Assembly: GCF_001746365.1 (NCBI RefSeq)
Contig: NZ_MJAJ01000032.1
Span: 27,722-91,721, forward strand
Reading direction: 5' to 3'
Origin: Streptomyces sp. LUP30
GTDB taxonomy: Bacteria; Actinomycetota; Actinomycetes; Streptomycetales; Streptomycetaceae
DNA: 64,000 nt
The notes below the pieces were generated by a model, which was given only the letters and a program-made list of their open reading frames with translations, made no database searches and was not told where the DNA came from. A program made the position numbers and the translations under genes. Shown piece by piece: positions 16,321 through 24,839 of the stretch (positions are counted from its first letter, which is position 1; each line of letters opens with the position of its first letter).

Positions 16321-17850
16321 ATGGCCGACACGACGGAACAGACGGAACAGCGGGAGTGCCGGACGATTCACGCGGGCGGCGAATGGCTGACGGCCGCCTC
16401 CGGAGCGACCCGGGAGATCCTCGACCCAGCGGACGGCCGCCCCTTCGCGGTGGTCGCCGAGGGCGACGAGAAGGACGCCGACCTGGCGATCGCGGCCGCC
16501 CGCGCCGCCTTCGACGAGGGCGACTGGCCGCGCACTCCGGCCGTCGAGCGCGCCGCACTGCTGCGCCGCGTCGCCGACCTCCTCATACGCGACCGCGAAC
16601 GGCTCGGTCTGCTGGAGAGCCGTGACGCGGGCAAGACCCTCGAAGAGGGCCGGGTGGACATCGACTGTGTCGCCGACGCCTTCCGCTACTTCGCCGGTCT
16701 CGTCGCCGCCGAGGCGCCGGGCCGGGTCGTGGACGCGGGCTCGTCCGACGTCCACAGCGTCGTCGTCCACGAGCCCATCGGCGTGTGCGCGCTGATCACC
16801 CCCTGGAACTACCCGCTCCTCCAGGCGAGTTGGAAGATCGCGCCCGCGCTCGCCGCCGGCGACACGTTCGTCGTGAAGCCGAGCGAGATCACCCCGCTGA
16901 CCACGATCGCCCTCATCGACCTGCTCGCCGAGGCCGGACTGCCCGCCGGCGTCGCCAACATCGTCACCGGCCCCGGCCACACCGTCGGCGCCCGGCTCGC
17001 CGAACACCCCGACGTCGACCTGGTGTCCTTCACCGGCGGCCTGGTCAGCGGCGTCAAGGTCGCCCAGGCGGCCGCCCCGACCGTCAAGAAGGTCGCCCTC
17101 GAACTCGGCGGCAAGAACCCCAACGTGGTCTTCGCCGACGCCTGCGCCACCCCCGAGGGCTTCGACACCGCCGTCGACCAGGCCCTCAACGCGGCCTTCA
17201 TCCACAGCGGCCAGGTCTGCTCGGCGGGCTCCCGGCTCATCGTCGAGGAGTCCGTCCGCGACCGCTTCGTCGAAGAACTCGCCCGCCGGGCCGGGAAGAT
17301 CCGCCTCGGACGCGGCACCGAGAGCGGCGTCGAGTGCGGCCCGCTCGTCTCCGAGCAGCAGCGCGCCAAGACCGAGGAGTACGTGGCCTCCGCGCTCGCC
17401 GAGGGCGCCGTGCTGCGGTCCGGCGGCCGACGCCCCGACCCCGCCCCGGAGCGGCCGGAGACCGGCTACTTCTACGAGCCCACCGTCCTCGACCGCTGCC
17501 ACCGCGAGATGCGCGTCGTGCGGGAGGAGGTCTTCGGACCGGTCCTCACCGTCGAGACCTTCCGCACCGAGGACGAGGCCGTGGCCCTGGCCAACGACAC
17601 CGAGTACGGACTCGCGGGCGGCGTGTGGACCTCCGACGCGGGCCGCGCCCGCCGGGTCGCCGGCCGGCTGCGCCACGGCACCGTCTGGATCAACGACTTC
17701 CACCCCTACCTGCCGCAGGCGGAGTGGGGCGGCTTCGGAAAGAGCGGCGTGGGCCGCGAACTGGGGCCCGCAGGGCTCGCCGAGTACCGCGAGTCCAAGC
17801 ACGTGTACCAGAACCTCGCACCGCAGCCGGTCCGCTGGTTCGCGGGCTGA
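16321..17850 (+). CDS. betB: Betaine aldehyde dehydrogenase (aldehyde dehydrogenase family)
   Basis: Oxidises betaine aldehyde to the osmoprotectant glycine betaine with NAD(P). The 509-residue protein carries the family landmarks: the Trp-Asn pair in ITPWNYPLLQASWKIAPALAAG, FVVKPSEITP, the general base Glu in ALELGGKNPN and the catalytic Cys in SGQVCSAGSRL. The C-terminal half has the usual EEVFGPVLTVETF. Substrate is inferred from context: a GMC oxidoreductase of the choline dehydrogenase/oxidase type and a glycine-betaine ABC transporter follow on the same strand. Confidence 0.88.
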   Translation: MADTTEQTEQRECRTIHAGGEWLTAASGATREILDPADGRPFAVVAEGDEKDADLAIAAARAAFDEGDWPRTPAVERAALLRRVADLLIRDRERLGLLESRDAGKTLEEGRVDIDCVADAFRYFAGLVAAEAPGRVVDAGSSDVHSVVVHEPIGVCALITPWNYPLLQASWKIAPALAAGDTFVVKPSEITPLTTIALIDLLAEAGLPAGVANIVTGPGHTVGARLAEHPDVDLVSFTGGLVSGVKVAQAAAPTVKKVALELGGKNPNVVFADACATPEGFDTAVDQALNAAFIHSGQVCSAGSRLIVEESVRDRFVEELARRAGKIRLGRGTESGVECGPLVSEQQRAKTEEYVASALAEGAVLRSGGRRPDPAPERPETGYFYEPTVLDRCHREMRVVREEVFGPVLTVETFRTEDEAVALANDTEYGLAGGVWTSDAGRARRVAGRLRHGTVWINDFHPYLPQAEWGGFGKSGVGRELGPAGLAEYRESKHVYQNLAPQPVRWFAG

Positions 17851-17927
17851 CCACCGCGCCCCGCACAGTCCGCTCACCCCGCCCCCTTCGCATCGAACAG
17901 GCTTCGCACGCCCCTGGAGTACCCCCC

Positions 17928-19457
17928 ATGCCAGACACCTCACCCGTCTATGACTACGTGATCGTCGGAGGCGGAACCGCCGGTTCCGTCATCGCCTCAC
18001 GGCTCACCGAGAACCCCGACGTCACCGTCGCCGTCATCGAGGGCGGCCCCAGCGACGTCGGCCGCGACGACGTCCTCACCCTGCGCCGCTGGATGGGCCT
18101 GCTCGGCGGCGAGCTCGACTACGACTACCCCACCACCGAGCAGCCGCGCGGCAACTCCCACATCCGGCACAGCCGCGCCCGCGTCCTCGGCGGCTGCTCC
18201 TCGCACAACACCCTCATCGCCTTCAAGCCGCTGCCGTCCGACTTCGACGAGTGGGAGGCGGCCGGCGCGACGGGCTGGGGCGCGGTCCCCATGGAGGCGT
18301 ACTACGCACGCCTGCTGAACAACATCGTCCCCGTCGACGAGAAGGACCGGAACGCCATCGCCCGCGACTTCGTCGACGCCGCGCAGCAGGCGACCGGAGT
18401 GCCCCGCGTCGAGGGCTTCAACGCCAAGCCCTTCGACGAGGGCGTCGGCTTCTTCGACCTCGCCTACCACCCGGAGACCAACAAGCGTTCGTCCGCGTCG
18501 GTCGCCTATCTGCACCCGGTGATGGACGAGCGGCCCAACCTGACGATCCTGCTGGAGACCTGGGCGCACCGGCTGGAACTGGACGGCCCGCGCGCGCGGG
18601 GTGTGCACGTGCGCGCCGAGGACGGCACGGAGAGCCTGGTACGGGCCCGGCGCGAGGTCGTGCTCTGCGCGGGCGCGATCGACACGCCCCGCCTGCTGCT
18701 GCACTCCGGCATCGGCCCCAAGACCGACCTCGACGCGCTCGGCATACCCGTCGTCCACGACCTGCCCGGCGTCGGCGAGAACCTCCTCGACCACCCCGAG
18801 TCGGTGATCGTCTGGGAGACGCACGGGCCGCTCCCGGAGAACTCCGCGATGGACTCCGACGCAGGCCTGTTCGTGCGCCGGGACCCCGAACACGCGGGCC
18901 CCGACCTGATGTTCCACTTCTACCAGGTCCCCTTCACCGACAACCCGGAACGGCTCGGCTACGAACGCCCCGAGCACGGCGTGTCGATGACCCCCAACAT
19001 CCCCAAGCCGAAGTCCCGCGGCCGGCTCTACCTGCAGAGCGCGGACCCGAGCGTCAAGCCCGCCCTCGACTTCCGCTACTTCACCGACGAGGACGACTAC
19101 GACGGCCGCACCCTCGTCGACGGGATCCGCATCGCGCGCGAGATCGCGAAGACCGAGCCGCTGGCCGGCTGGCTCAAGCGCGAGGTCGCCCCCGGCCCGC
19201 ACATCACGAGCGACGAGGAGCTGAGCGAGTACGCGCGCAAGGTCGCGCACACCGTGTACCACCCGGCGGGCACCTGCAAGATGGGCGCCGCCGACGACGA
19301 ACTGGCCGTAGTGGACCCCCAGTTGCGAATCCGTGGACTGGAAGGCATCCGCATCGCGGACGCCTCCGTGTTCCCGACCATGACAGCCGTGAACCCGATG
19401 ATCGGCGTGCTGATGGTCGGCGAACGGGCCGTGGACCTGATCGGAGGCGATGCCTGA
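17928..19457 (+). CDS. GMC-family choline oxidase/dehydrogenase
   Basis: A 509-residue FAD enzyme expected to convert choline to betaine aldehyde. The dinucleotide fold is DYVIVGGGTAGSVIASRL; the GMC signature is RARVLGGCSSHN; the active-site His-Asn pair appears as VYHPAGTCKMG and AVNPMIGVLMVGERAVDLI. The length lies between E. coli-type choline dehydrogenase and choline oxidase, so the electron acceptor is open. The ATG at 17928 has a GGAG nine bases upstream. The stop overlaps the ABC ATPase start as TGATG, and the aldehyde dehydrogenase lies 77 bases upstream, completing the choline-to-betaine pathway. Confidence 0.88.
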   Translation: MPDTSPVYDYVIVGGGTAGSVIASRLTENPDVTVAVIEGGPSDVGRDDVLTLRRWMGLLGGELDYDYPTTEQPRGNSHIRHSRARVLGGCSSHNTLIAFKPLPSDFDEWEAAGATGWGAVPMEAYYARLLNNIVPVDEKDRNAIARDFVDAAQQATGVPRVEGFNAKPFDEGVGFFDLAYHPETNKRSSASVAYLHPVMDERPNLTILLETWAHRLELDGPRARGVHVRAEDGTESLVRARREVVLCAGAIDTPRLLLHSGIGPKTDLDALGIPVVHDLPGVGENLLDHPESVIVWETHGPLPENSAMDSDAGLFVRRDPEHAGPDLMFHFYQVPFTDNPERLGYERPEHGVSMTPNIPKPKSRGRLYLQSADPSVKPALDFRYFTDEDDYDGRTLVDGIRIAREIAKTEPLAGWLKREVAPGPHITSDEELSEYARKVAHTVYHPAGTCKMGAADDELAVVDPQLRIRGLEGIRIADASVFPTMTAVNPMIGVLMVGERAVDLIGGDA

Positions 19458-20548
19458 TGAGTACCGACCTGAGCACCGGCACGAGTACCCCCGCGAGCGT
19501 CGAGACGCGCCCGCCGGTCTTCTCGGTGGACGGCCTGTGGAAGGTGTTCGGCCCGAAGGCCGAGACCGTCCCCGCCGACCCCGAGCTGACCTCCCTGCCC
19601 CCCGCCGAACTGCGCTCCCGCACCGGCTGCACCGCCGCGGTCCGGGACGTCTCCTTCGATGTGCGCAAGGGCGAGGTCTTCGTCGTCATGGGCCTGTCCG
19701 GCTCCGGCAAGTCCACCCTCGTACGCTGCCTGACCCGGCTGATCGAGCCGACCGCCGGCACCATCGCCATCGAGGGCGAGGACGTGCGGGCCATGGACAA
19801 GACCCGGCTGCGCGAACTGCGCCGGCACCGCGCCGCGATGGTCTTCCAGCACTTCGGCCTGCTCCCGCACCGCACCGTCGTCGACAACGTCGCCTACGGC
19901 CTGGAGATCCAGGGCGTCGGCAAGTCCGAACGCCGCGAGCGCGCCCAGGAGGTCGTCGAGAAGGTCGGCCTCGAAGGCATGGAGCACCGCAAGCCCAGCG
20001 AGCTGTCCGGCGGCCAGCGCCAGCGCGTCGGACTGGCCCGCGCGCTCGCCGTCGACCCCGAGGTGCTGCTCTTCGACGAGCCGTTCAGCGCGCTCGACCC
20101 GCTGATCCGGCGCGACATGCAGGAGGAGGTCGTCCGGCTGCACCAGGAGGAGGGCCGCACGATGGTCTTCATCACCCACGACCTCAGCGAGGCCCTCAAG
20201 CTCGGCGACCGCATCGCGCTCATGCGCGACGGCGAGGTCGTGCAGCTCGGCACCCCCGAGGAGATCGTCGGCTCGCCCGCCGACGACTACGTCCGCGAGT
20301 TCGTCCGCGACGTCCCGCGCGAACAGGTCATGACGGTCCGCCGGGCCATGCGCCCAGGTGAATGCGTCGGCCCCGACCATCCCGGCGCGATCGCCGCCGA
20401 CGCGGTCGTCGCCGACGCGATCCAGGTCGTGTCGCGCAGCCACCAGCCCGCGTGCGTCGTGGAGGACGGCCGGTGTCTGGGGGTCGTCGACCACGAACGG
20501 CTCCTCGACGTCGTGGCCGGGACGGAGCTCCGCAAGGAGGCGGTCTGA
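19457..20548 (+). CDS. Glycine betaine/proline ABC transporter ATPase (ProV/OpuAA-like)
   Basis: A 363-residue ATPase. Walker A is GLSGSGKST, the Q-loop MVFQHFGLLPHRTV, the signature LSGGQRQRVGLARAL and Walker B VLLFDEPFSALDPL; an H-loop ITHD follows. The insert between the start and Walker A (residues 25-55) and the C-terminal CBS-like extension (about 285-363) are typical of QAT-family osmoprotectant importers, where the CBS part senses ionic strength. It starts at the ATG overlapping the GMC stop and is followed one base later by the permease gene. Confidence 0.93.
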   Translation: MSTDLSTGTSTPASVETRPPVFSVDGLWKVFGPKAETVPADPELTSLPPAELRSRTGCTAAVRDVSFDVRKGEVFVVMGLSGSGKSTLVRCLTRLIEPTAGTIAIEGEDVRAMDKTRLRELRRHRAAMVFQHFGLLPHRTVVDNVAYGLEIQGVGKSERRERAQEVVEKVGLEGMEHRKPSELSGGQRQRVGLARALAVDPEVLLFDEPFSALDPLIRRDMQEEVVRLHQEEGRTMVFITHDLSEALKLGDRIALMRDGEVVQLGTPEEIVGSPADDYVREFVRDVPREQVMTVRRAMRPGECVGPDHPGAIAADAVVADAIQVVSRSHQPACVVEDGRCLGVVDHERLLDVVAGTELRKEAV

Positions 20549-20549
20549 C

Positions 20550-22511
20550 ATGGCTACCGTCACCGCACCCGCCCCCCGGGTCTCCCTGCCGGGCTTCCTC
20601 AAACACCGCGCGGCCGCCAAGCTCGCCCTGCTGGCCCTCGCCGCGGCGATCCTCGTCCCGCTCGCCGACGCCCAGTGGGCCAGCGGCAGCTGGCCCGCCG
20701 CCCTCACCGTCGACCTCACCCAGCCGCTGGGCAAGGTCAGCGACTGGATCATCGACAACCGTGACAGCCATCCGCTGTTCCTGTACGGCTTCGGCTACGT
20801 CAGCAACGCGGTCGTGCTGTCCGTGCGGGCCGTCTACCTGGTCCTGCTCGCCGCGGGCTGGGCGGGCGTCACCGCCGTCGCCGGGCTGGTCGCCTGGCGG
20901 GTCGCCGGAGTGCGGCTCGGGCTCGGCGCCGCCGCCGCGTTCCTGACCTGCGGACTGCTCGGCATGTGGATCCCCACCATGCAGACGCTCGCCCTGATGG
21001 TCGTGGCGGTCCTCGTGTCCGTCGCCGTCGGCGCCGTGCTGGGCCTGGCCGCCGGGCTGTCGGACCGGATGGACCGCATCCTGCGCCCCGTCCTGGACAC
21101 CATGCAGGTGCTGCCCGCGTTCGCCTACCTGCTCCCGGTGGTCCTGATCTTCGGCATCGGCGTCCCCGCGGCCGTCCTCGCCACCGTCGTCTACGCCGCC
21201 CCGCCCATGGCCCGGCTCACCGCCCTCGGGCTGCGCGGCGCCGACAAGGAGGTGCTGGAGGCCGTCGAATCGCTCGGGGCCACCTCCCGCCAGCGCCTGC
21301 TGACCGCGCGCCTCCCGCTGGCCCGCAAGGAACTCCTGCTCGGCCTCAACCAGACGATCATGATGGCGCTGTCCATGGCGGTCATCGCCTCCGTGATCGG
21401 CGCCGGCGGCCTCGGTGACCGCGTCTACCAGGCGCTCGCCTCCGTCGACGTCGGCGCGGCCCTCGCCGCGGGCATCCCGATCGTCCTCCTCGCCGTCGTC
21501 CTGGACCGGGTCACCTGCGCGGCGGGCAACGGCGAAGGCGGCTCCGGCGGCGGGCGCACCGGCCTGACCCGGCGCGCCGGATGGGCGTACGCGCTCGCCG
21601 CCGCCGTGGCCGTGGCGCTCGTCGGACGGCTCGTCGGCCGCCTCGACTGGCCCGGCTCCTGGACGCTGAACATCGCCGAGCCGGTCAACCGGGCCGTGGA
21701 CTGGATGACCGACCACCTCTACTCCGGGGTCCCCGTGATCGGCGGCACCGCCGACTGGGCCGGACACTTCACCACCTGGGTCCTCGACCCGCTGCGCGAC
21801 GGCCTCCAGGCCCTGCCCTGGTGGTCGGTCCTGCTGATCGTCGCCGCGCTCGCCTGGGTGATCGGCACCTGGCGGACCGCGCTCACCGCCGTCCTCGCCA
21901 TGGCCGCGATCGGCGTGCTCGGCGTGTGGAAGCCCTCGCTCGACACGCTCTCGCAGGTCCTCGCCGCGGTCGCCGTCACCCTCGTCCTGGGCTTCGCGAC
22001 CGGCGTCGCAGCCGCCCGCAGCGACCGCTTCGAACAGTTCCTGCGGCCCGTCCTCGACGTCTTCCAGACGATGCCGCAGTTCGTGTACCTGATCCCGGTC
22101 GTCGCGCTGTTCGGCGTCGGCCGCGCGCCCGCCGTGGCCGCCGCGGTCGTCTACGCGCTGCCCGCCGTCGTCCGCATCACCACGCAGGGACTGCGCCAGG
22201 TCGACCCGGCCGCCCTGGAGTCGGCCCGCTCGCTCGGCGCGAGCAGCGGCCAGCAGATCCGCCAGGTGCAGCTCCCGCTGGCCCGCCCGGCCCTGCTGCT
22301 CGCCCTCAACCAGGGCGTGGTCCTGGTCCTCGCCGTCGTCATCATCGGCGGTCTGGTCGGCGGCGGCGCTCTCGGCTACGACGTCGTCTTCGGCCTCGCC
22401 CAGGGCGACCTCGCCACCGGACTGGTGGCCGGCGCGGCCATCGTCTGCCTCGGCCTGATGCTCGACCGGGTGACCCAGCCCACCGAACGCCGCGCCAAGA
22501 AGGGAGCGTGA
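20550..22511 (+). CDS. Fused double permease of the betaine ABC transporter (ProW-ProW)
   Basis: A 653-residue membrane protein with two homologous permease halves. Each carries the EAA-type coupling loop: AVESLGATSRQRLLTARLPLARKELLLGLNQT in the first half, ESARSLGASSGQQIRQVQLPLARPALLLALNQG in the second. Standard ProW is 280-350 residues and acts as a homodimer, so this fusion should supply both halves in one chain. Each half also carries a matching N-terminal segment (VDLTQPLGKVSDWI and LNIAEPVNRAVDWM). It lies between the ATPase and the binding lipoprotein, one base apart on either side. Confidence 0.93.
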   Translation: MATVTAPAPRVSLPGFLKHRAAAKLALLALAAAILVPLADAQWASGSWPAALTVDLTQPLGKVSDWIIDNRDSHPLFLYGFGYVSNAVVLSVRAVYLVLLAAGWAGVTAVAGLVAWRVAGVRLGLGAAAAFLTCGLLGMWIPTMQTLALMVVAVLVSVAVGAVLGLAAGLSDRMDRILRPVLDTMQVLPAFAYLLPVVLIFGIGVPAAVLATVVYAAPPMARLTALGLRGADKEVLEAVESLGATSRQRLLTARLPLARKELLLGLNQTIMMALSMAVIASVIGAGGLGDRVYQALASVDVGAALAAGIPIVLLAVVLDRVTCAAGNGEGGSGGGRTGLTRRAGWAYALAAAVAVALVGRLVGRLDWPGSWTLNIAEPVNRAVDWMTDHLYSGVPVIGGTADWAGHFTTWVLDPLRDGLQALPWWSVLLIVAALAWVIGTWRTALTAVLAMAAIGVLGVWKPSLDTLSQVLAAVAVTLVLGFATGVAAARSDRFEQFLRPVLDVFQTMPQFVYLIPVVALFGVGRAPAVAAAVVYALPAVVRITTQGLRQVDPAALESARSLGASSGQQIRQVQLPLARPALLLALNQGVVLVLAVVIIGGLVGGGALGYDVVFGLAQGDLATGLVAGAAIVCLGLMLDRVTQPTERRAKKGA

Positions 22512-22512
22512 C

Positions 22513-23469
22513 ATGCGCATCCGTACCACCGCGACCGTGGCCGGCGCCTCGGCGCTGCTCCTGCTGACCGGCTGCGGCGCCGCCGACATGACGAAGCAGG
22601 CCTCGCCGTTCGCCAACGCGCAGGGCGCCAAGTCCCTGACCCTGTCCGTGCAGTCCTGGGTGGGCGCCCAGGCCAACGTGGCCGTCGCCCAGTACCTCCT
22701 GGAACACAAGCTGGGCTACCGCGTCGACACCGTGCAGGTCGACGAGGTGCCCGCCTGGGACGCGCTCAGTCAGGGCCGGGTCGACGCGATCCTGGAGGAC
22801 TGGGGCCACCCCGACCAGGAACAGCGCTACGTCAAGGACAAGAAGACGATCACGCCGGGCGGCGGCCTCGGCGTCACCGGTCACATCGGCTGGTTCGTGC
22901 CGACGTACTTCGCCAAGCAGCACCCCGACGTCACGAACTGGAAGAACCTCAACAAGTACGCGGCGCAGTTCCGCACCGCGGAGAGCGGCGGCAAGGGCCA
23001 GCTCATGGACGGCTCGCCCTCCTACGTCACCAACGACAAGGCGCTGGTGAAGAACCTGAACCTCGACTTCCAGGTCGTGTTCGCCGGTTCGGAGGCCGCC
23101 CAGATCACGCAGATGCGGCAGTTCGCCAAGGAGAAGAAGCCCTTCCTCACCTACTGGTACGCGCCGCAGTGGCTCTTCAAGAAGGTGCCGATGACCGAGG
23201 TGAAGCTGCCCGCGTACAAGGAGGGCTGCGACGCGGACCCGGCGAAGGTCGCCTGCGCCTACCCGCACACCCCGCTGCAGAAGTACCTCAACGCCGGCTT
23301 CGCGAAGGACGGCGGCAAGGCGGCGGCCTTCCTGAAGAAGTTCAAGTGGACGACCGAGGACCAGAACGAGGTCTCCCTGATGATCGCCGATCAGAAGCTC
23401 ACGCCCGAGGACGCGGCGAAGAAGTGGGTGGACGGCCACGCGTCCACCTGGAAGGCGTGGCTGTCCTGA
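22513..23469 (+). CDS. Glycine betaine-binding lipoprotein (ProX/OpuAC-like)
   Basis: A 318-residue substrate-binding lipoprotein. The signal peptide ends in the lipobox LLTGC at about residue 20, so it should be anchored to the outer face of the membrane. The body has the OpuAC fold features: VQSWVGAQANVAVAQYLLEHKLGY, VPAWDALSQGRVDAILEDWG and a Trp/Tyr-rich ligand region. Cys225-region spacing hints at one disulphide. It is the last gene of the five-gene choline uptake and oxidation operon. The start is ATG one base after the permease stop. Confidence 0.93.
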   Translation: MRIRTTATVAGASALLLLTGCGAADMTKQASPFANAQGAKSLTLSVQSWVGAQANVAVAQYLLEHKLGYRVDTVQVDEVPAWDALSQGRVDAILEDWGHPDQEQRYVKDKKTITPGGGLGVTGHIGWFVPTYFAKQHPDVTNWKNLNKYAAQFRTAESGGKGQLMDGSPSYVTNDKALVKNLNLDFQVVFAGSEAAQITQMRQFAKEKKPFLTYWYAPQWLFKKVPMTEVKLPAYKEGCDADPAKVACAYPHTPLQKYLNAGFAKDGGKAAAFLKKFKWTTEDQNEVSLMIADQKLTPEDAAKKWVDGHASTWKAWLS

Positions 23470-23768
23470 ACCGCGCGGGAGACATGGCCCCGGGCCGGAG
23501 CCGCGAGCGAGGACCTGGACCGGTTCCGCGCTGATCTCCCGCGGGGCGGCCGTCGCCCTGCGCCGCAGTCCCGGTCCGAACGTGACACGGGGGCCCCGGG
23601 TTCGCCGAGGACGGCGGGCGAGGGGCCCTCGCCCGCCGTCCCGCCGAGGGGGTGACGCCCGCGTCCCGGGGACCGGGCAGGACCGCGGGTCTCCACGCCT
23701 TCAGGGCAGTCGGGGAGGGTCGCCCGGGGCGCGCCCCTGGCGCATCCGTCGCAAGTCGTCCGCCTTGC
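23470..23768. terminator. Intergenic region with bidirectional terminator (stem 23609-23641)
   Basis: A 299-base gap between convergent genes. Its main feature is a perfect 13-base stem GGACGGCGGGCGA/TCGCCCGCCGTCC with a seven-base loop at 23609-23641, fit to terminate both operons. No coding frame with plausible starts is supported in the rest. Confidence 0.7.
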
Positions 23769-24212
23769 CTATGGTGTGTAACCCCCCGGTGGGATGCGCC
23801 GGGCGACCATCACCCGGTTCCAGCAGTTGACGGCGGTGATCAGCGCGACGAGATGGGCGAGTTCGGCGTCCCCGAAGCGGCGGGCGGCCTCGGCGTACAC
23901 CTCGTCCGGCACGAACCCCTCCGTCAGGACCGTCATGGCCTCGGTCAGCGCGAGCGCGGCCCGCTCCCGCTCGTCGAAGACGTCCCCCGCCTCCTCCCAG
24001 GCGCCCAGCATGGCCGACTGCGGCTCGCGCACGCCCTGTTCGCGGGCGATCGCGAGGTGCATGTCCAGGCAGAACGCACAGTGGTTGAGCTGCGAGGCGC
24101 GGATCACGACCAGTTCGGCGAGCGCGGGATCGCCGAGACCGCGCTTGGCCGCCGCGCTCAGCGCGGACATGGCCCGGCCGACCTCGCGGTCGAGCAGGTT
24201 CGTGCGGCTCAC
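23769..24212 (-). CDS. Carboxymuconolactone decarboxylase/AhpD-type protein (paralogue 1)
   Basis: A 147-residue all-helical protein of the AhpD-like family with the redox motif ASQLNHCAFCLDMH: a CxxC pair followed by His, preceded by a Glu-containing helix. This arrangement supports peroxidase or thiol-oxidoreductase activity rather than decarboxylation. The GTG start at 24212 overlaps the stop of paralogue 2 as GTGA, so both are translated together. The longer frame upstream is only read-through across that neighbour. Confidence 0.88.
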   Translation of the reverse strand: MSRTNLLDREVGRAMSALSAAAKRGLGDPALAELVVIRASQLNHCAFCLDMHLAIAREQGVREPQSAMLGAWEEAGDVFDERERAALALTEAMTVLTEGFVPDEVYAEAARRFGDAELAHLVALITAVNCWNRVMVARRIPPGGYTP

Positions 24213-24793
24213 GCGTGCTGCCCCGGCCGGTAGTGCCCCGGCACCAGCCGGCAGGTCACGCCGAACCGGTTCCAGGCGTTGATCACCGTGATCGCGGCGA
24301 TCAGCTGCGCCAGCTCGCGCTCCTCGAAGTGCCGGGCGGCGCGCTCGTACACCTCGTCGGACACGAACCCCGCCGTCAGCACGGTCACCGCCTCGGTCAG
24401 CGCCAGCGCCGCGAGCTCCTGCTCCGTGTAGAAGTGCTCCGACTCCTCCCACGCGCTGAGCTGGACGATCCGCTCGACGCTCTCGCCCGCCGCGAGCGCG
24501 TCCTTGCTGTGCATGTCGACGCAGAGCGCGCAGCGGTTGATCTGCGAGGCGCGGATCTTCACCAGCTCCAGCAGCTTCGGGTCGAGGCCCTTACGGGCGG
24601 CGGCGTCCAGCCGGACCATCGCCTTGAAGACCTCGGGGGCGTGCTCGGTCCAGTCGAGCCGGGGAGTGTGCGCGGGCGCGTACCGAACCTGTGCGTCGGC
24701 GGCCGTGCTCGCCGAGGCGGTGGCGGTGGTCGTGGTGGCGATCGTCGTCGTGGTGGCGGTCGTGCCGGTCGCGGCGGGTGCGTTCGTCGTCAT
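24209..24793 (-). CDS. Carboxymuconolactone decarboxylase/AhpD-type protein (paralogue 2)
   Basis: A 194-residue protein. The core (about 50-190) holds the motif ASQINRCALCVDMHSKDA with CxxC and His, as in AhpD-type reductants. The first 35 residues are an Ala/Thr low-complexity run encoded by a simple-sequence stretch and are probably disordered; this is unlike the other two paralogues. The start at 24793 is divergent from the MocR gene 46 bases away, and the stop overlaps paralogue 1. It is probably controlled by that regulator. Confidence 0.88.
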   Translation of the reverse strand: MTTNAPAATGTTATTTTIATTTTATASASTAADAQVRYAPAHTPRLDWTEHAPEVFKAMVRLDAAARKGLDPKLLELVKIRASQINRCALCVDMHSKDALAAGESVERIVQLSAWEESEHFYTEQELAALALTEAVTVLTAGFVSDEVYERAARHFEERELAQLIAAITVINAWNRFGVTCRLVPGHYRPGQHA

Positions 24794-24839
24794 GCCTCGA
24801 CCTTAGGAGCCAGGCAGCCCAGGAGTATGGTCCATTTCC

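Noticed and set aside
16207..17943. 578-codon minus-strand frame opposite the aldehyde dehydrogenase
   Set aside because: Gly/Val/Asp-rich antisense shadow with no recognisable fold.
20328..22709. 793-codon minus-strand frame opposite the permease
   Set aside because: Repetitive Gly/Asp/His/Gln composition typical of antisense to GC-rich membrane-protein genes; the permease on the plus strand is certain.
23470..23768. A tRNA or small RNA gene in the gap after the betaine operon
   Set aside because: No cloverleaf or T-loop consensus is seen; the main structure is a simple symmetric terminator stem.
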